Of a stretch of 19,345 bases of DNA, positions 1-7,617 are shown piece by piece. Source of the stretch: an uncultured Alphaproteobacteria bacterium (GTDB lineage: Bacteria > Pseudomonadota > Alphaproteobacteria > Rickettsiales > UBA1997); NCBI GenBank assembly GCA_903837365.1, contig CAILUF010000190.1:1-19345 (forward strand), in the 5' to 3' direction. The notes beneath the pieces are model-generated. The model saw nothing but the letters and a program-made list of their open reading frames with translations. It was not told where the DNA came from and made no database searches. A program made the position numbers and the translations under genes. Position 1 is the stretch's first letter. Every line of letters begins with the position of its first letter.

Positions 1-20
1 TAATTATAAATAATTAAATT

Positions 21-362
21 ATGTCAGAATCTGTTAAAATAGTTTTTGTAAGTAAAGGCGAGAAAAAAGAATTTATGGTGCCAGTTGGAACTACTGTTTT
101 AGAAGCTGCACATAATAATGACATTGATTTGGAAGGTGCTTGCGAAGGATCGCTTGCTTGCTCAACATGTCACGTGATCGTTGCAAAAGAATTTTACGAT
201 AAATTATCGAGCCCTTCGGAAGATGAGGAGGACATGCTTGATCTTGCATTCGGATTAACTCCGACCTCGAGATTAGGTTGTCAAATAACTATGACCAAAG
301 AGCTTGATGGCCTTACACTTATAGTGCCTCAAGAGACTCGAAATATTTCAATTAACAATTAA
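21..362 (+). CDS. fdx: [2Fe-2S] ferredoxin, ISC (adrenodoxin) type
   Basis: This 113-residue protein is a plant/adrenodoxin-fold electron carrier that supplies electrons for iron-sulfur cluster assembly in the cytoplasm. The four cluster ligands are visible as C41, C47, C50 and C87, with the spacing C-X5-C-X2-C-X36-C that is typical of ISC ferredoxins rather than photosynthetic ones. The acidic stretch after the third cysteine (residues 66-74) matches the partner-docking helix of adrenodoxins. Length is normal for the family. In alphaproteobacteria this gene usually ends the isc/hsc cluster; only 20 bases upstream are in the window, so that cannot be seen here. The next gene starts 12 nt downstream and is probably co-transcribed. 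The family call is secure. Confidence 0.95.
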   Translation: MSESVKIVFVSKGEKKEFMVPVGTTVLEAAHNNDIDLEGACEGSLACSTCHVIVAKEFYDKLSSPSEDEEDMLDLAFGLTPTSRLGCQITMTKELDGLTLIVPQETRNISINN

Positions 363-373
363 ATTAAAAAAAT

Positions 374-1831
374 ATGAAAAAAGATTTAATTATCAAATTA
401 AGCATTGCAATAGGGGTGGTAATTTTTGGATATAGTATTTTTTGGTTCTTTAAGGCAGGACAAGTTGAAAAACAGCTTAATAAATTTATCAGTGAAAATA
501 GCGCTAATATTTCGGTTGCAGAGCTTTCAGTGTCAGGTTTTCCAATTGCGCAAAAAGTTTCTGTTACTGATTTAAAATTTTCTCTACCAACTTCCTTATT
601 CAGCAAAAAACAAGTTCTGGTCAAATCACTGGAAGCTAAGTCATCAATATTTTCTTCAGAATTTACTTTATCATCTATCGGACAAGTATCGGTAAATGAT
701 ATTGAAAAGGGTTCCATGACTATTGAATTCAGCAAAGAACCAGAAGTTAACTTCGTAGTTGCTAGTAGCGGAATAGTTAAATTCAATTATCAAGATATGG
801 GTTACAGAATTTTAGATAATGAAAAAAATATTTTTTATTCAGCTGCTAAATCAACAATTGATATTCAAGCTAATAATAATGATGCTCAAAAAACAATCTT
901 TAAAATCGTTGGTAATATTGCTGAAATACAAGGATTTAATGTGATTGATATTTACAAATCTAGTCTTGAGAAAAAAATTATCGAAGGTATCAAAACTGAG
1001 CAAATTGTTATGGGATCATCTCCAAATCCAGAAGCTGAAAATCTTATTAAAGTTGAAGAAGCTAAATCTTCTAGCGATATTAAATCTGAAAGCAAAACTA
1101 CTGACGTTGCTAATAAAGGTCAAGCTGTTGCAAACACAGTTAATCCTTCTGCTAATCCTAATGCTCCAAATGATCAGGCTAATAATCCAGACCCAAATTC
1201 AGCTAATGCAAATAATCCTCAACTTGCAACTGATCCCAATAAATTATCTCCAGCAATTGCTTCTCAGCAAGTTCCCTCAACAATTGCTGATTCAAATATT
1301 GTAAAAAGTAATTTGGTTATAGATGCCGAATATGAAGTTGCTTCTAATCAACAACTTGCTATTCCTTCTGAGCCAAATCAAACTCAGGAAGTTTCAATTC
1401 AATCAAATAAAATAATCAAAATTAACAATATTGAATTTTCAAATCCGCTTTATAAATTGCTAATAAATGGTCAATTAACAATCATGGCCGATGATAACTT
1501 ACCTTCGGGCGGTATCTCAATCAAAATTGAAAATGTTGATAATTTAGTAAATCATTTAGTAACTGAGCTTGGACAAATGGCTAATCAAACTAAAGCTAGT
1601 AATCCTGAATCTCCAAGCAATGATAATTCATCTGTGGATGTTGCGCTACAAGATTCTTATAAAAATTTCTTGAGACGTATTGCTATAAATTTACCAGCGG
1701 TAAATCGTGAAATTTCAGCTAAAAATCCCGTAAGCAAAGAAAAAATTGCTCAGTTTGACGTTAGAAGAGAAAAGAATCTGGATTTTATAATCAATGAAGT
1801 TTCGATTCATGAAATACTTGGTAAGTTTTAA
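374..1831 (+). CDS. membrane-anchored periplasmic protein, DUF2125-like
   Basis: The 485-residue product has one N-terminal membrane segment (about residues 7-27) preceded by lysines, and the rest is predicted to lie in the periplasm. Just after the anchor, the pattern of a short amphipathic helix followed by V-S-G-F-P (residues 53-57) resembles the start of alphaproteobacterial DUF2125 proteins, which are thought to be AsmA-like envelope proteins. This is recognition by pattern and is only moderately sure. Residues ~216-310 are a low-complexity linker rich in Asn, Pro, Ala, Ser and Gln, which looks disordered and splits the protein into an N-terminal and a C-terminal part. No catalytic motif is evident. 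It follows fdx by 12 nt. The biochemical role is unknown. Confidence 0.6.
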   Translation: MKKDLIIKLSIAIGVVIFGYSIFWFFKAGQVEKQLNKFISENSANISVAELSVSGFPIAQKVSVTDLKFSLPTSLFSKKQVLVKSLEAKSSIFSSEFTLSSIGQVSVNDIEKGSMTIEFSKEPEVNFVVASSGIVKFNYQDMGYRILDNEKNIFYSAAKSTIDIQANNNDAQKTIFKIVGNIAEIQGFNVIDIYKSSLEKKIIEGIKTEQIVMGSSPNPEAENLIKVEEAKSSSDIKSESKTTDVANKGQAVANTVNPSANPNAPNDQANNPDPNSANANNPQLATDPNKLSPAIASQQVPSTIADSNIVKSNLVIDAEYEVASNQQLAIPSEPNQTQEVSIQSNKIIKINNIEFSNPLYKLLINGQLTIMADDNLPSGGISIKIENVDNLVNHLVTELGQMANQTKASNPESPSNDNSSVDVALQDSYKNFLRRIAINLPAVNREISAKNPVSKEKIAQFDVRREKNLDFIINEVSIHEILGKF

Positions 1832-1953
1832 TTTTACTTCGTTTAAATATTAAAAACTTATTGTTTAATATAAATTTTAAAAGCTATTATTAGTCAACAA
1901 TAAATATTAAAAACAATAGACATGGTTGAAAAATAATAGCTTTAAAATCATTT
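1832..1953 (+). promoter_or_regulatory. prmC leader with long hairpin
   Basis: The gap before prmC contains a strong inverted repeat: 1874-1891 pairs with 1932-1948 (17 pairs, one bulged A). After a symmetric 2x2 internal loop, TCAAC at 1894-1898 pairs with GTTGA at 1925-1929. The stem ends only 5 nt before the prmC start codon. A 14-bp direct repeat (TAAATATTAAAAAC) occurs at 1844-1857 and again at 1901-1914, the second copy lying in the hairpin loop. No T-run follows the stem, so it does not look like an ordinary terminator. A role in translation control or RNA processing is an inference. Confidence 0.5.
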
Positions 1954-2808
1954 ATGAAAACATCACAACTGCTGTTTGAAACTGCTAAAAAATTACAAAA
2001 AAATTCGCATAGTTCTACGAATCTTGAAGCCAGAATGCTGTTAGCTCACGTGTTAGATTGCTCGATAAATACTCTATTTTTGCAAGATGATTTACAAATA
2101 AATCAAGCTAAAAAAAATAAATTAAAAAGACTAATTTCCAGAAGATCAAATGGCGAACCAATGGCATATTTGTTGCGCAAAAGAGAATTTTACGGTTATG
2201 AATTTGTTATTGATAAAAATGTTTTGGATCCGCGTTGTGATTCTGAAGCGATGATTGAATTAATCAAAGAAGATTACGCTAATTTTTCAACGCAACCATT
2301 AGGATTAATCGAGCTAGGAGTTGGTTCGGGATGTTTAATAATTTCTATTTTAAACGAGTTTAATTTGTGGAGTGGAATTGGTGTTGATATTAGCAGAAAA
2401 GCCCTAAATTTGGCAAAAAAAAATTGTCAAAAATTTAATTTATCTTCAAGATTAAAATTGTTAAATTCTGATTTATTTTCTAAAATAAATTTAGCAAAAA
2501 AATTTGATATTATAATTTCAAATCCTCCCTACATCCCAACTTTGGATATAGATAATTTGCAAAAAGAAGTGGCATTTTTTGAGCCAAGAATTGCTTTAGA
2601 TGGTGGAGTTGATGGATTGGAATTTTATCGTAAAATTGCCAAAAATTCTCTAAATTATTTACAAAAAAAAGGTAGTATTTTTGTTGAGATTGGCTATGAT
2701 CAGGAAGGTGAGGTGATAGATATTTTTAAAGAATGTAAATTTTACTTACATTCCAAAAAAACTGATCTAGCGAATATCGTAAGAATTCTCCATTTTAAGA
2801 AAAACTAA
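1954..2808 (+). CDS. prmC: peptide chain release factor N5-glutamine methyltransferase PrmC
   Basis: PrmC (HemK) uses S-adenosylmethionine to methylate the glutamine of the GGQ motif in release factors RF1 and RF2, which makes termination efficient. The 284-residue length is standard. An N-terminal helical domain (residues 1-75) includes the G-E-P-x-x-Y signature. It is followed by the SAM-binding loop E-L-G-V-G-S-G (120-126) and the substrate-binding N-P-P-Y motif (190-193), which together are diagnostic. The usual PRxxTE motif reads P-R-C-D-S-E here, a mild variation. The start at 1954 puts the first helix in register with the family. The gene is separated from the upstream gene by a structured leader and from panC by 28 nt. 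Confidence 0.93.
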   Translation: MKTSQLLFETAKKLQKNSHSSTNLEARMLLAHVLDCSINTLFLQDDLQINQAKKNKLKRLISRRSNGEPMAYLLRKREFYGYEFVIDKNVLDPRCDSEAMIELIKEDYANFSTQPLGLIELGVGSGCLIISILNEFNLWSGIGVDISRKALNLAKKNCQKFNLSSRLKLLNSDLFSKINLAKKFDIIISNPPYIPTLDIDNLQKEVAFFEPRIALDGGVDGLEFYRKIAKNSLNYLQKKGSIFVEIGYDQEGEVIDIFKECKFYLHSKKTDLANIVRILHFKKN

Positions 2809-2836
2809 CTTAAATAGTTAAAATTTATTAGTAATT

Positions 2837-3673
2837 ATGAAAATTATTAAAAATATAAAAGAGATAAAAAAAATTCTAAACGAACATCGTATAGAAAATA
2901 AAAAAATTGCTCTTGTTCCTACAATGGGAGCTATTCACGAAGGTCATATTTCATTAATTAAAAAAGCCAATAAATTAGCAGAAATTGTTGTTGTAAGTAT
3001 TTTTGTCAATAAAACTCAATTTAACGATTTAAGAGATTATGAAAAATATCCTCGACAGTTAGAGCAAGATTTTTCTATATTGGAAAATCAGCAAGTCGAT
3101 TATATTTTTGCGCCAGATGATCAAGAAATTTTCCCCAAAAATTGTGATTTTATAATATCGCCACAAGTCTTGGGTGATTGTTTATGTGGAACTTCTCGCC
3201 TCGGACATTTCGATGGAGTTGCATTGATAATCATTAAACTTTTTAACATAATCTTGCCCAACTTTGCTGTATTTGGACAAAAAGATTTTCAGCAATTACT
3301 GATCATCAAAAAGCTTGTTGAAAATTTAAATATCAATGTTGAAATTCACGATGTCGAAACATTACGTGAAGCTAGTGGATTGGCAATGTCTTCGCGCAAT
3401 CAAAGGTTAAATGAGAAGCAATTGATATTGGCTAGTGAAATTTTTCGTATCTTAAATGATGTAAAAAATAATTTCTATTTAGATCCAAAAATTTTAGAAA
3501 AAAAAACGCAAGAAATGCTTGCAATTGGTTTTGAAAAAGTTGAATATTTGGAAGTTCGCGATGAACAAAATCTCCAACTTATTTCTAGTTATCAAATTAA
3601 TAAGCCGATGCGAATATTTATTGCGGTTTATCTCGATAGAATTAGGTTAATCGATAATATAAAAATTAGTTAA
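2837..3673 (+). CDS. panC: pantothenate synthetase PanC
   Basis: PanC is a cytoplasmic ligase that joins pantoate and beta-alanine, using ATP via a pantoyl-adenylate intermediate, to make pantothenate (vitamin B5), the precursor of coenzyme A. At 278 residues it is full length. Visible signatures are P-T-M-G-A-I-H-E-G-H (28-37, the ATP-binding HxGH motif), F-V-N-x-T-Q-F (57-62), L-x-G-H-F-D-G-V (122-128), F-G-Q-K-D-F-Q-Q (146-153) and M-S-S-R-N (184-188, the KMSKS equivalent). Changes from consensus are small: Lys replaces Pro after F-V-N, the following loop is short, and Leu replaces Pro before G-H-F. No panB or panD is nearby, so pantoate and beta-alanine must be made elsewhere or imported. 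Confidence 0.94.
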   Translation: MKIIKNIKEIKKILNEHRIENKKIALVPTMGAIHEGHISLIKKANKLAEIVVVSIFVNKTQFNDLRDYEKYPRQLEQDFSILENQQVDYIFAPDDQEIFPKNCDFIISPQVLGDCLCGTSRLGHFDGVALIIIKLFNIILPNFAVFGQKDFQQLLIIKKLVENLNINVEIHDVETLREASGLAMSSRNQRLNEKQLILASEIFRILNDVKNNFYLDPKILEKKTQEMLAIGFEKVEYLEVRDEQNLQLISSYQINKPMRIFIAVYLDRIRLIDNIKIS

Positions 3674-3691
3674 TTTAAATTATATCATAAC

Positions 3692-4774
3692 ATGTCTTAC
3701 ATAATAATTAGTAACATCGGTATGGCGGTGACGATGTTGCTTATTTATTTTAGATATACGCATTTTCGCCTGAAATCAAAAAAAGAAGTTGAGCAAGTAA
3801 AAAAAAATTTGGAATTACAAATTGCTGAATTAAAAAAAGCTGAAAGTGCAGTTGATACTGAAAGTCTAAAAGCCGAAGCCCAAAAAGTTGATTCATTACA
3901 AGGTCAAATTAAAGAGCTTGAAAGGCAATGTGATAGCGAAGTTAAGCTTAGAAATAATGCCGAAAAACAAATCGATGTAACCAATAAAAAGATGCAAGAA
4001 CTCGAAAAAAGAATTGAAGATTGGTCAGTAGTTCAAGACGCAATCATGAGCGATAGTCGAGATTCAATAATTAAAATTGGCAATGATTTATTTAAAAAAT
4101 TAAATGATAGTTATAAGCAAGAAGTTGAAACTAACCGTAATCTGATTGGTCGAGTTATTAAGGCCATTGAAGAACAAAAGGGAATAATTTCGGGCATTGC
4201 TCTTAATAATTCACAAAATAACGGAATATCTAAAAATTCTAATGTTTCTAGTAATAATCAACAATTATCAACAAATAATCCTAAAGCTCAAATTCCTAGC
4301 GATCCGGATACTAAAAAACTTTTTGAAGAAATTATTGAAACAATGAAGGCAGCCGGAAGACTTGCCAATAAGGATTATTTTACAGTTGCAAATTTTGATG
4401 AACAAAGAGGAAAATTATTGTTATGTGAATTAGTTTTTGTTGACCAGGATAACCTTTATATCATTGATTTTAAAGCGATACGTTACTTTAGTGAATATGA
4501 AAAACTTTTATCCACAAATCAAATTGAAGCGCAAAATTTTCTAAAAGAAAAGCTTGAAAAATATCTCGCATATCTATCTAATCCAAAATATATCGAAACA
4601 ATTTCAAAACTTCTTGGATCGGTAAAAATTGCTAGACCAAAAAATAATATTGTTTTGGCATTGGCATCTAAAAAACAAATAGCAGTTACCAAAGATTTAC
4701 AATATTTTGATAAAGCTACGAAACTTAATATTGAAATTATGGATTTTGATTTAATAGTTAATATTGTAATTTAA
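3692..4774 (+). CDS. membrane-anchored coiled-coil protein, RmuC-like
   Basis: The 360-residue product has an N-terminal membrane segment (about residues 4-20), then a long charged coiled coil (about 30-125, rich in E, K and Q), an Asn/Ser-rich linker (about 168-205) and a C-terminal globular domain. That order matches RmuC proteins, which limit DNA rearrangements and carry a PD-(D/E)XK-related fold. The C-terminal part has I-I-D-F-K-A (257-262), comparable with the I-D-x-K motif of RmuC, followed by a helical stretch with Y-L-x-x-L-x-x-x-x-Y and a hydrophobic strand as in that family. The highly conserved RGxWGE segment is not obvious, so this is either a divergent RmuC or only an analogue. 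It lies 18 nt after panC and 1 nt before the CDGSH gene. Confidence 0.5.
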   Translation: MSYIIISNIGMAVTMLLIYFRYTHFRLKSKKEVEQVKKNLELQIAELKKAESAVDTESLKAEAQKVDSLQGQIKELERQCDSEVKLRNNAEKQIDVTNKKMQELEKRIEDWSVVQDAIMSDSRDSIIKIGNDLFKKLNDSYKQEVETNRNLIGRVIKAIEEQKGIISGIALNNSQNNGISKNSNVSSNNQQLSTNNPKAQIPSDPDTKKLFEEIIETMKAAGRLANKDYFTVANFDEQRGKLLLCELVFVDQDNLYIIDFKAIRYFSEYEKLLSTNQIEAQNFLKEKLEKYLAYLSNPKYIETISKLLGSVKIARPKNNIVLALASKKQIAVTKDLQYFDKATKLNIEIMDFDLIVNIVI

Positions 4775-4775
4775 T

Positions 4776-5042
4776 ATGTCTCAACAACTCCCAGTTATTT
4801 CTAGTAAAACTCCTTATAAGATTGAGGTTGAAGCTGGAAAAAAATATCATTGGTGTTCTTGCGGATTATCAGCAACGCAACCATTTTGTGATGGAGCTCA
4901 TAAAGCCTACAAAAACGAGGATGGAAGCAGTGTTATGAAATCTGTAAAATTTGAAGCAACGACCAATGAAACTCTCTATTTTTGCGGATGTAAACACAGC
5001 AAAAGCGGAATTTTTTGCGATGGAACTCATGCAAAAATTTGA
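4776..5042 (+). CDS. CDGSH iron-sulfur domain protein (two tandem motifs)
   Basis: This small protein (88 residues) carries two CDGSH zinc-finger-like motifs, each binding a [2Fe-2S] cluster by three Cys and one His. Motif 1 has C27, C29, C38 and H42 (C-D-G-A-H); motif 2 has C70, C72, C81 and H85 (C-D-G-T-H). The two-motif single-chain form resembles the mitochondrial CISD3 type and its bacterial relatives, which carry redox-active, transferable clusters. There is no membrane anchor, so it is probably cytoplasmic. The stop codon overlaps the start of the ABC exporter gene (TGATG), suggesting translational coupling. The precise role is unknown; cluster transfer or redox sensing is a family-based inference. 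Confidence 0.92.
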   Translation: MSQQLPVISSKTPYKIEVEAGKKYHWCSCGLSATQPFCDGAHKAYKNEDGSSVMKSVKFEATTNETLYFCGCKHSKSGIFCDGTHAKI

Positions 5043-6835
5043 TGACCGAAATTCCCGATAAAAACAATATTAAGAAAAATAAATCTAGTCAGATAATGGC
5101 ATTGTGGCCATATCTTATTCCTTATAAAAGAGAAGCAATTCTTGCCTTAATCGCTCTAGCCATAACTTCAATGATGATTTTATGTTTCGGTAAAGCCGTA
5201 AAATATATTATCGATATTGGCTTTGTTAAGCAAAATCAAGCAATGTTAAATCTTATTCTTTTAGGTTTTGTTGTTGCAGTTTTGATCATGGCTATTGCTG
5301 GATATTATCGTTCTTTTTTAATTAATTCAGTTGCTGAAAAGATGATTGCTGATTTACGAAAAAAAGTTTACGACCATGTCATTCGTGTTTCTGCAGAATT
5401 TTTTGAATCAACAAAAACTGGTGACGTTATATCGCGTTTAAGCGTTGATAGCGCTCTGGTTATAAATTTAATTAGCAATACTTTACCATTCTTGATTCGC
5501 AATAGTTTACTATTTTGCGGAGGTTTTCTTTTTTTATTTACTACTAGTTTTAAACTAAGTTTAATTTCGATGCTGTTGATTCTAATTGCTATCTTACCGA
5601 TAATATTTTTGGGCAGAGTAGTAAAAAATTTATCTAAAAAAAATCAAATCGCTTTGGCAAGTGTTTCGGCTCATATCGAAGAATCAATTAACGGTGTGAA
5701 GACAATCCAGTCCTATCTTTGCGAAGATAAGGAAGTGCGTAATTTTTTTAATTTTGTAGATGAAGGTTTAAAAATAGCTATACAAAAAATTCGCATCAAA
5801 GCTTTGATGATCGCTAGTGTAATTGCGATTGCATTTCTTGCAATTGCCGTGGTAGTCATGATTGGAAGTCGTGATGTCCTAACGCAAAAAATTTCATCTG
5901 GAGATTTATCGGCATTTATTTTTTACTCAATGATCTGCGCTACATCATTGGTAGCTCTGAGTCAGACAGCAGGACAAATTCAAAACGCGGTTGCTGCAAT
6001 TGGACGTATTTTTGAATTACTTGAAATTGAATCGCCAGTTAAAGAAAATAGCGCAATTTCCACGGTTGATTTTGCAAAGATTCAAAATAGCGCTGGAAAA
6101 ATTGATATAAATTTTTGTGGAGTTAATTTTTCATATCCAAGTCGAAAAGACTTACTGATTCTTGAGAATTTTAATTTAAATATTCCTGCGGGTCAGAAGG
6201 TTGCGATTGTTGGTCTAAGCGGATCAGGAAAGAGTACAATTTTGCAATTGCTTCTGCGATTTTACGATGTTAATTCCGGAATTATAACTCTCAATAATTG
6301 GGATGTTCGTGCATTGTCCTTTAATGATTTGCGTAAAAATTTTTCATATATTTCTCAAGATTGTTTTATTTTTTCGGGAACGATTTTTGAAAATATTGCT
6401 TATGTCGATAAATCCATAACTGAAGCGGAAGTGAAAGCTATTATTACTGGTAATCCAGCACTTCATTTTATAGAAAATCTTCCTCAAAAAATGCATAGCT
6501 ATGTTGGTCAAAAAGGCATTAAACTTTCGGGTGGCGAAAGACAAAGAATAGCAATTGCCCGAGCTATCATTAAGAATTCGCCAATATTGCTACTCGATGA
6601 AGCTACTTCTGCATTAGATAATGAAAATGAGCAAATTATAAATCGCTCAATAAGCAGTTTTGCAAGCGATAAAACGGTGATTACAATTGCGCATAGATTA
6701 TCAACTCTTAACAATTGTGATCGTATAATTTTTGTTAAAGATGGTAAGATAATCGAGGAAGGTTCTCATCAACAACTTATTGCCTTGGGTGGATATTACA
6801 AAAAAATGTACGAAGTTGAAAAACTGCAAATTTAA
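5042..6835 (+). CDS. ABC exporter half-transporter (membrane domain fused to ATPase)
   Basis: The 597-residue protein has six membrane segments (roughly residues 30-305) fused to an ATP-binding domain (about 350-590), so it should work as a homodimeric exporter in the inner membrane. ATPase motifs are complete: Walker A G-L-S-G-S-G-K-S-T (391-399), Q-loop at S-Q-D, signature L-S-G-G-E-R-Q-R (495-502), Walker B I-L-L-L-D-E (515-520) and the H-loop His551. It falls in the MsbA/multidrug class; lipid A, phospholipid or drugs are all possible substrates and the sequence does not decide. The ATG at 5042 is chosen because it overlaps the stop of the CDGSH gene. An in-frame ATG at 5015 would lie entirely within that gene. 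Confidence 0.92.
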   Translation: MTEIPDKNNIKKNKSSQIMALWPYLIPYKREAILALIALAITSMMILCFGKAVKYIIDIGFVKQNQAMLNLILLGFVVAVLIMAIAGYYRSFLINSVAEKMIADLRKKVYDHVIRVSAEFFESTKTGDVISRLSVDSALVINLISNTLPFLIRNSLLFCGGFLFLFTTSFKLSLISMLLILIAILPIIFLGRVVKNLSKKNQIALASVSAHIEESINGVKTIQSYLCEDKEVRNFFNFVDEGLKIAIQKIRIKALMIASVIAIAFLAIAVVVMIGSRDVLTQKISSGDLSAFIFYSMICATSLVALSQTAGQIQNAVAAIGRIFELLEIESPVKENSAISTVDFAKIQNSAGKIDINFCGVNFSYPSRKDLLILENFNLNIPAGQKVAIVGLSGSGKSTILQLLLRFYDVNSGIITLNNWDVRALSFNDLRKNFSYISQDCFIFSGTIFENIAYVDKSITEAEVKAIITGNPALHFIENLPQKMHSYVGQKGIKLSGGERQRIAIARAIIKNSPILLLDEATSALDNENEQIINRSISSFASDKTVITIAHRLSTLNNCDRIIFVKDGKIIEEGSHQQLIALGGYYKKMYEVEKLQI

Positions 6836-7037
6836 AAATTATTTTTTTCCAAAAAGATAAAGCTAAATTGTTAAATTCTAGAAAATAAATTTTTAAGTTA
6901 TTTTGGTATTAAAAATTTTACAATTTTAAATCAGGTATTTGAATTTAAAGGCGAGTCGTCTGCGAAATCCTAGTAAATCTAAGTACGCAAAAACAAGGCC
7001 TGAAAATTCAATTGCATTATTTAAAGTGGAAATGGAA
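6836..7037. other. convergent intergenic region with a less AT-rich patch
   Basis: About 200 bp separates the ends of two converging genes. The first 100 bp are almost pure A/T and hold no clear stem-plus-T-run terminator. A patch at about 6948-7002 is noticeably richer in G and C than the rest of the gap and does not look like a tRNA. On the - strand it can be read as part of a short open frame, but that frame runs into the 3' end of the neighbouring gene and is not credible as a protein. The patch could be a repeat fragment or a small RNA; the sequence alone does not settle it. Confidence 0.3.
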
Positions 7038-7613
7038 TTATTTTGATTCAACAAATTCAATAACCAGAACTCGATCGAAACGATTGAGCATTTTGTTAAT
7101 ATTATCTCGACTACTCTTGATTGACTCAATCGATATTTTGCCAAAACTAGTTCCATCCTTGCCTTTGATGTCAGTTTTATTCGCAGCGGATTTGATTATG
7201 TTGTTAAGATTTTCTTCAATGATGTTAAAAAGATCATTTTGTTCTTTCATTTTTGAATCTTTTTTAAGAGAAGCTAATTTTTCTTGAGCTTTAGGGCAAG
7301 GATCGATTTTAGAGCTATACCAAGAAGTTTCTGCGCAATTCCACATTTCACGATTATATTCCTGAATAAGAACGAAATTTTTTTTAATTGAAGCTATCGC
7401 GCGAGCTTTTTCTTGAGGAGAATTTGCATTAACTTTTGACCAAAAATTATTATAATCTTCGCGAGTAATTTCATCTTGTTTAAGCATTAATTCTTGCAAG
7501 GCATTTTGCATAGACATGGCATCCTGATTAGTTTTTGTAAGCTGATTATACTGAGCAAAAGCACTAGAGAATGTAAAAAATAAAGCGATTATTGTAAGTT
7601 GAATAATTTTCAT
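7038..7613 (-). CDS. secreted protein of unknown function
   Basis: I do not recognise this 191-residue protein. It begins with a clear Sec signal peptide (residues 1-20, basic start, hydrophobic core, likely cut after A-F-A), so the mature protein is probably periplasmic. The mature part is mainly helical and charged, rich in Asn, Lys, Ser and Glu, with only two cysteines, C93 and C106, close enough to form a disulfide. No enzyme motif is visible. The ATG at 7613 is preferred over the in-frame TTG at 7628 because it places the signal peptide correctly and starts 4 nt after the priA stop. Tight spacing suggests co-transcription with priA, though a functional link is not obvious. Confidence 0.75.
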   Translation of the reverse strand: MKIIQLTIIALFFTFSSAFAQYNQLTKTNQDAMSMQNALQELMLKQDEITREDYNNFWSKVNANSPQEKARAIASIKKNFVLIQEYNREMWNCAETSWYSSKIDPCPKAQEKLASLKKDSKMKEQNDLFNIIEENLNNIIKSAANKTDIKGKDGTSFGKISIESIKSSRDNINKMLNRFDRVLVIEFVESK

Positions 7614-7617
7614 AATT

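Noticed and set aside
945..1304. Leu/Gln-rich open frame inside the DUF2125-like gene
   Set aside because: It lies in another frame of the low-complexity linker, and its composition is that of a shifted Asn/Pro/Ala-rich coding region.
5015..5041. Longer start for the ABC exporter
   Set aside because: The extra residues lie inside the CDGSH gene and read its final codons in another frame; the TGATG overlap at 5042 is a better start.
6926..7156. Short - strand open frame in the 6836-7037 gap
   Set aside because: More than half overlaps the 3' part of the secreted-protein gene in another frame, and it has no recognisable features.
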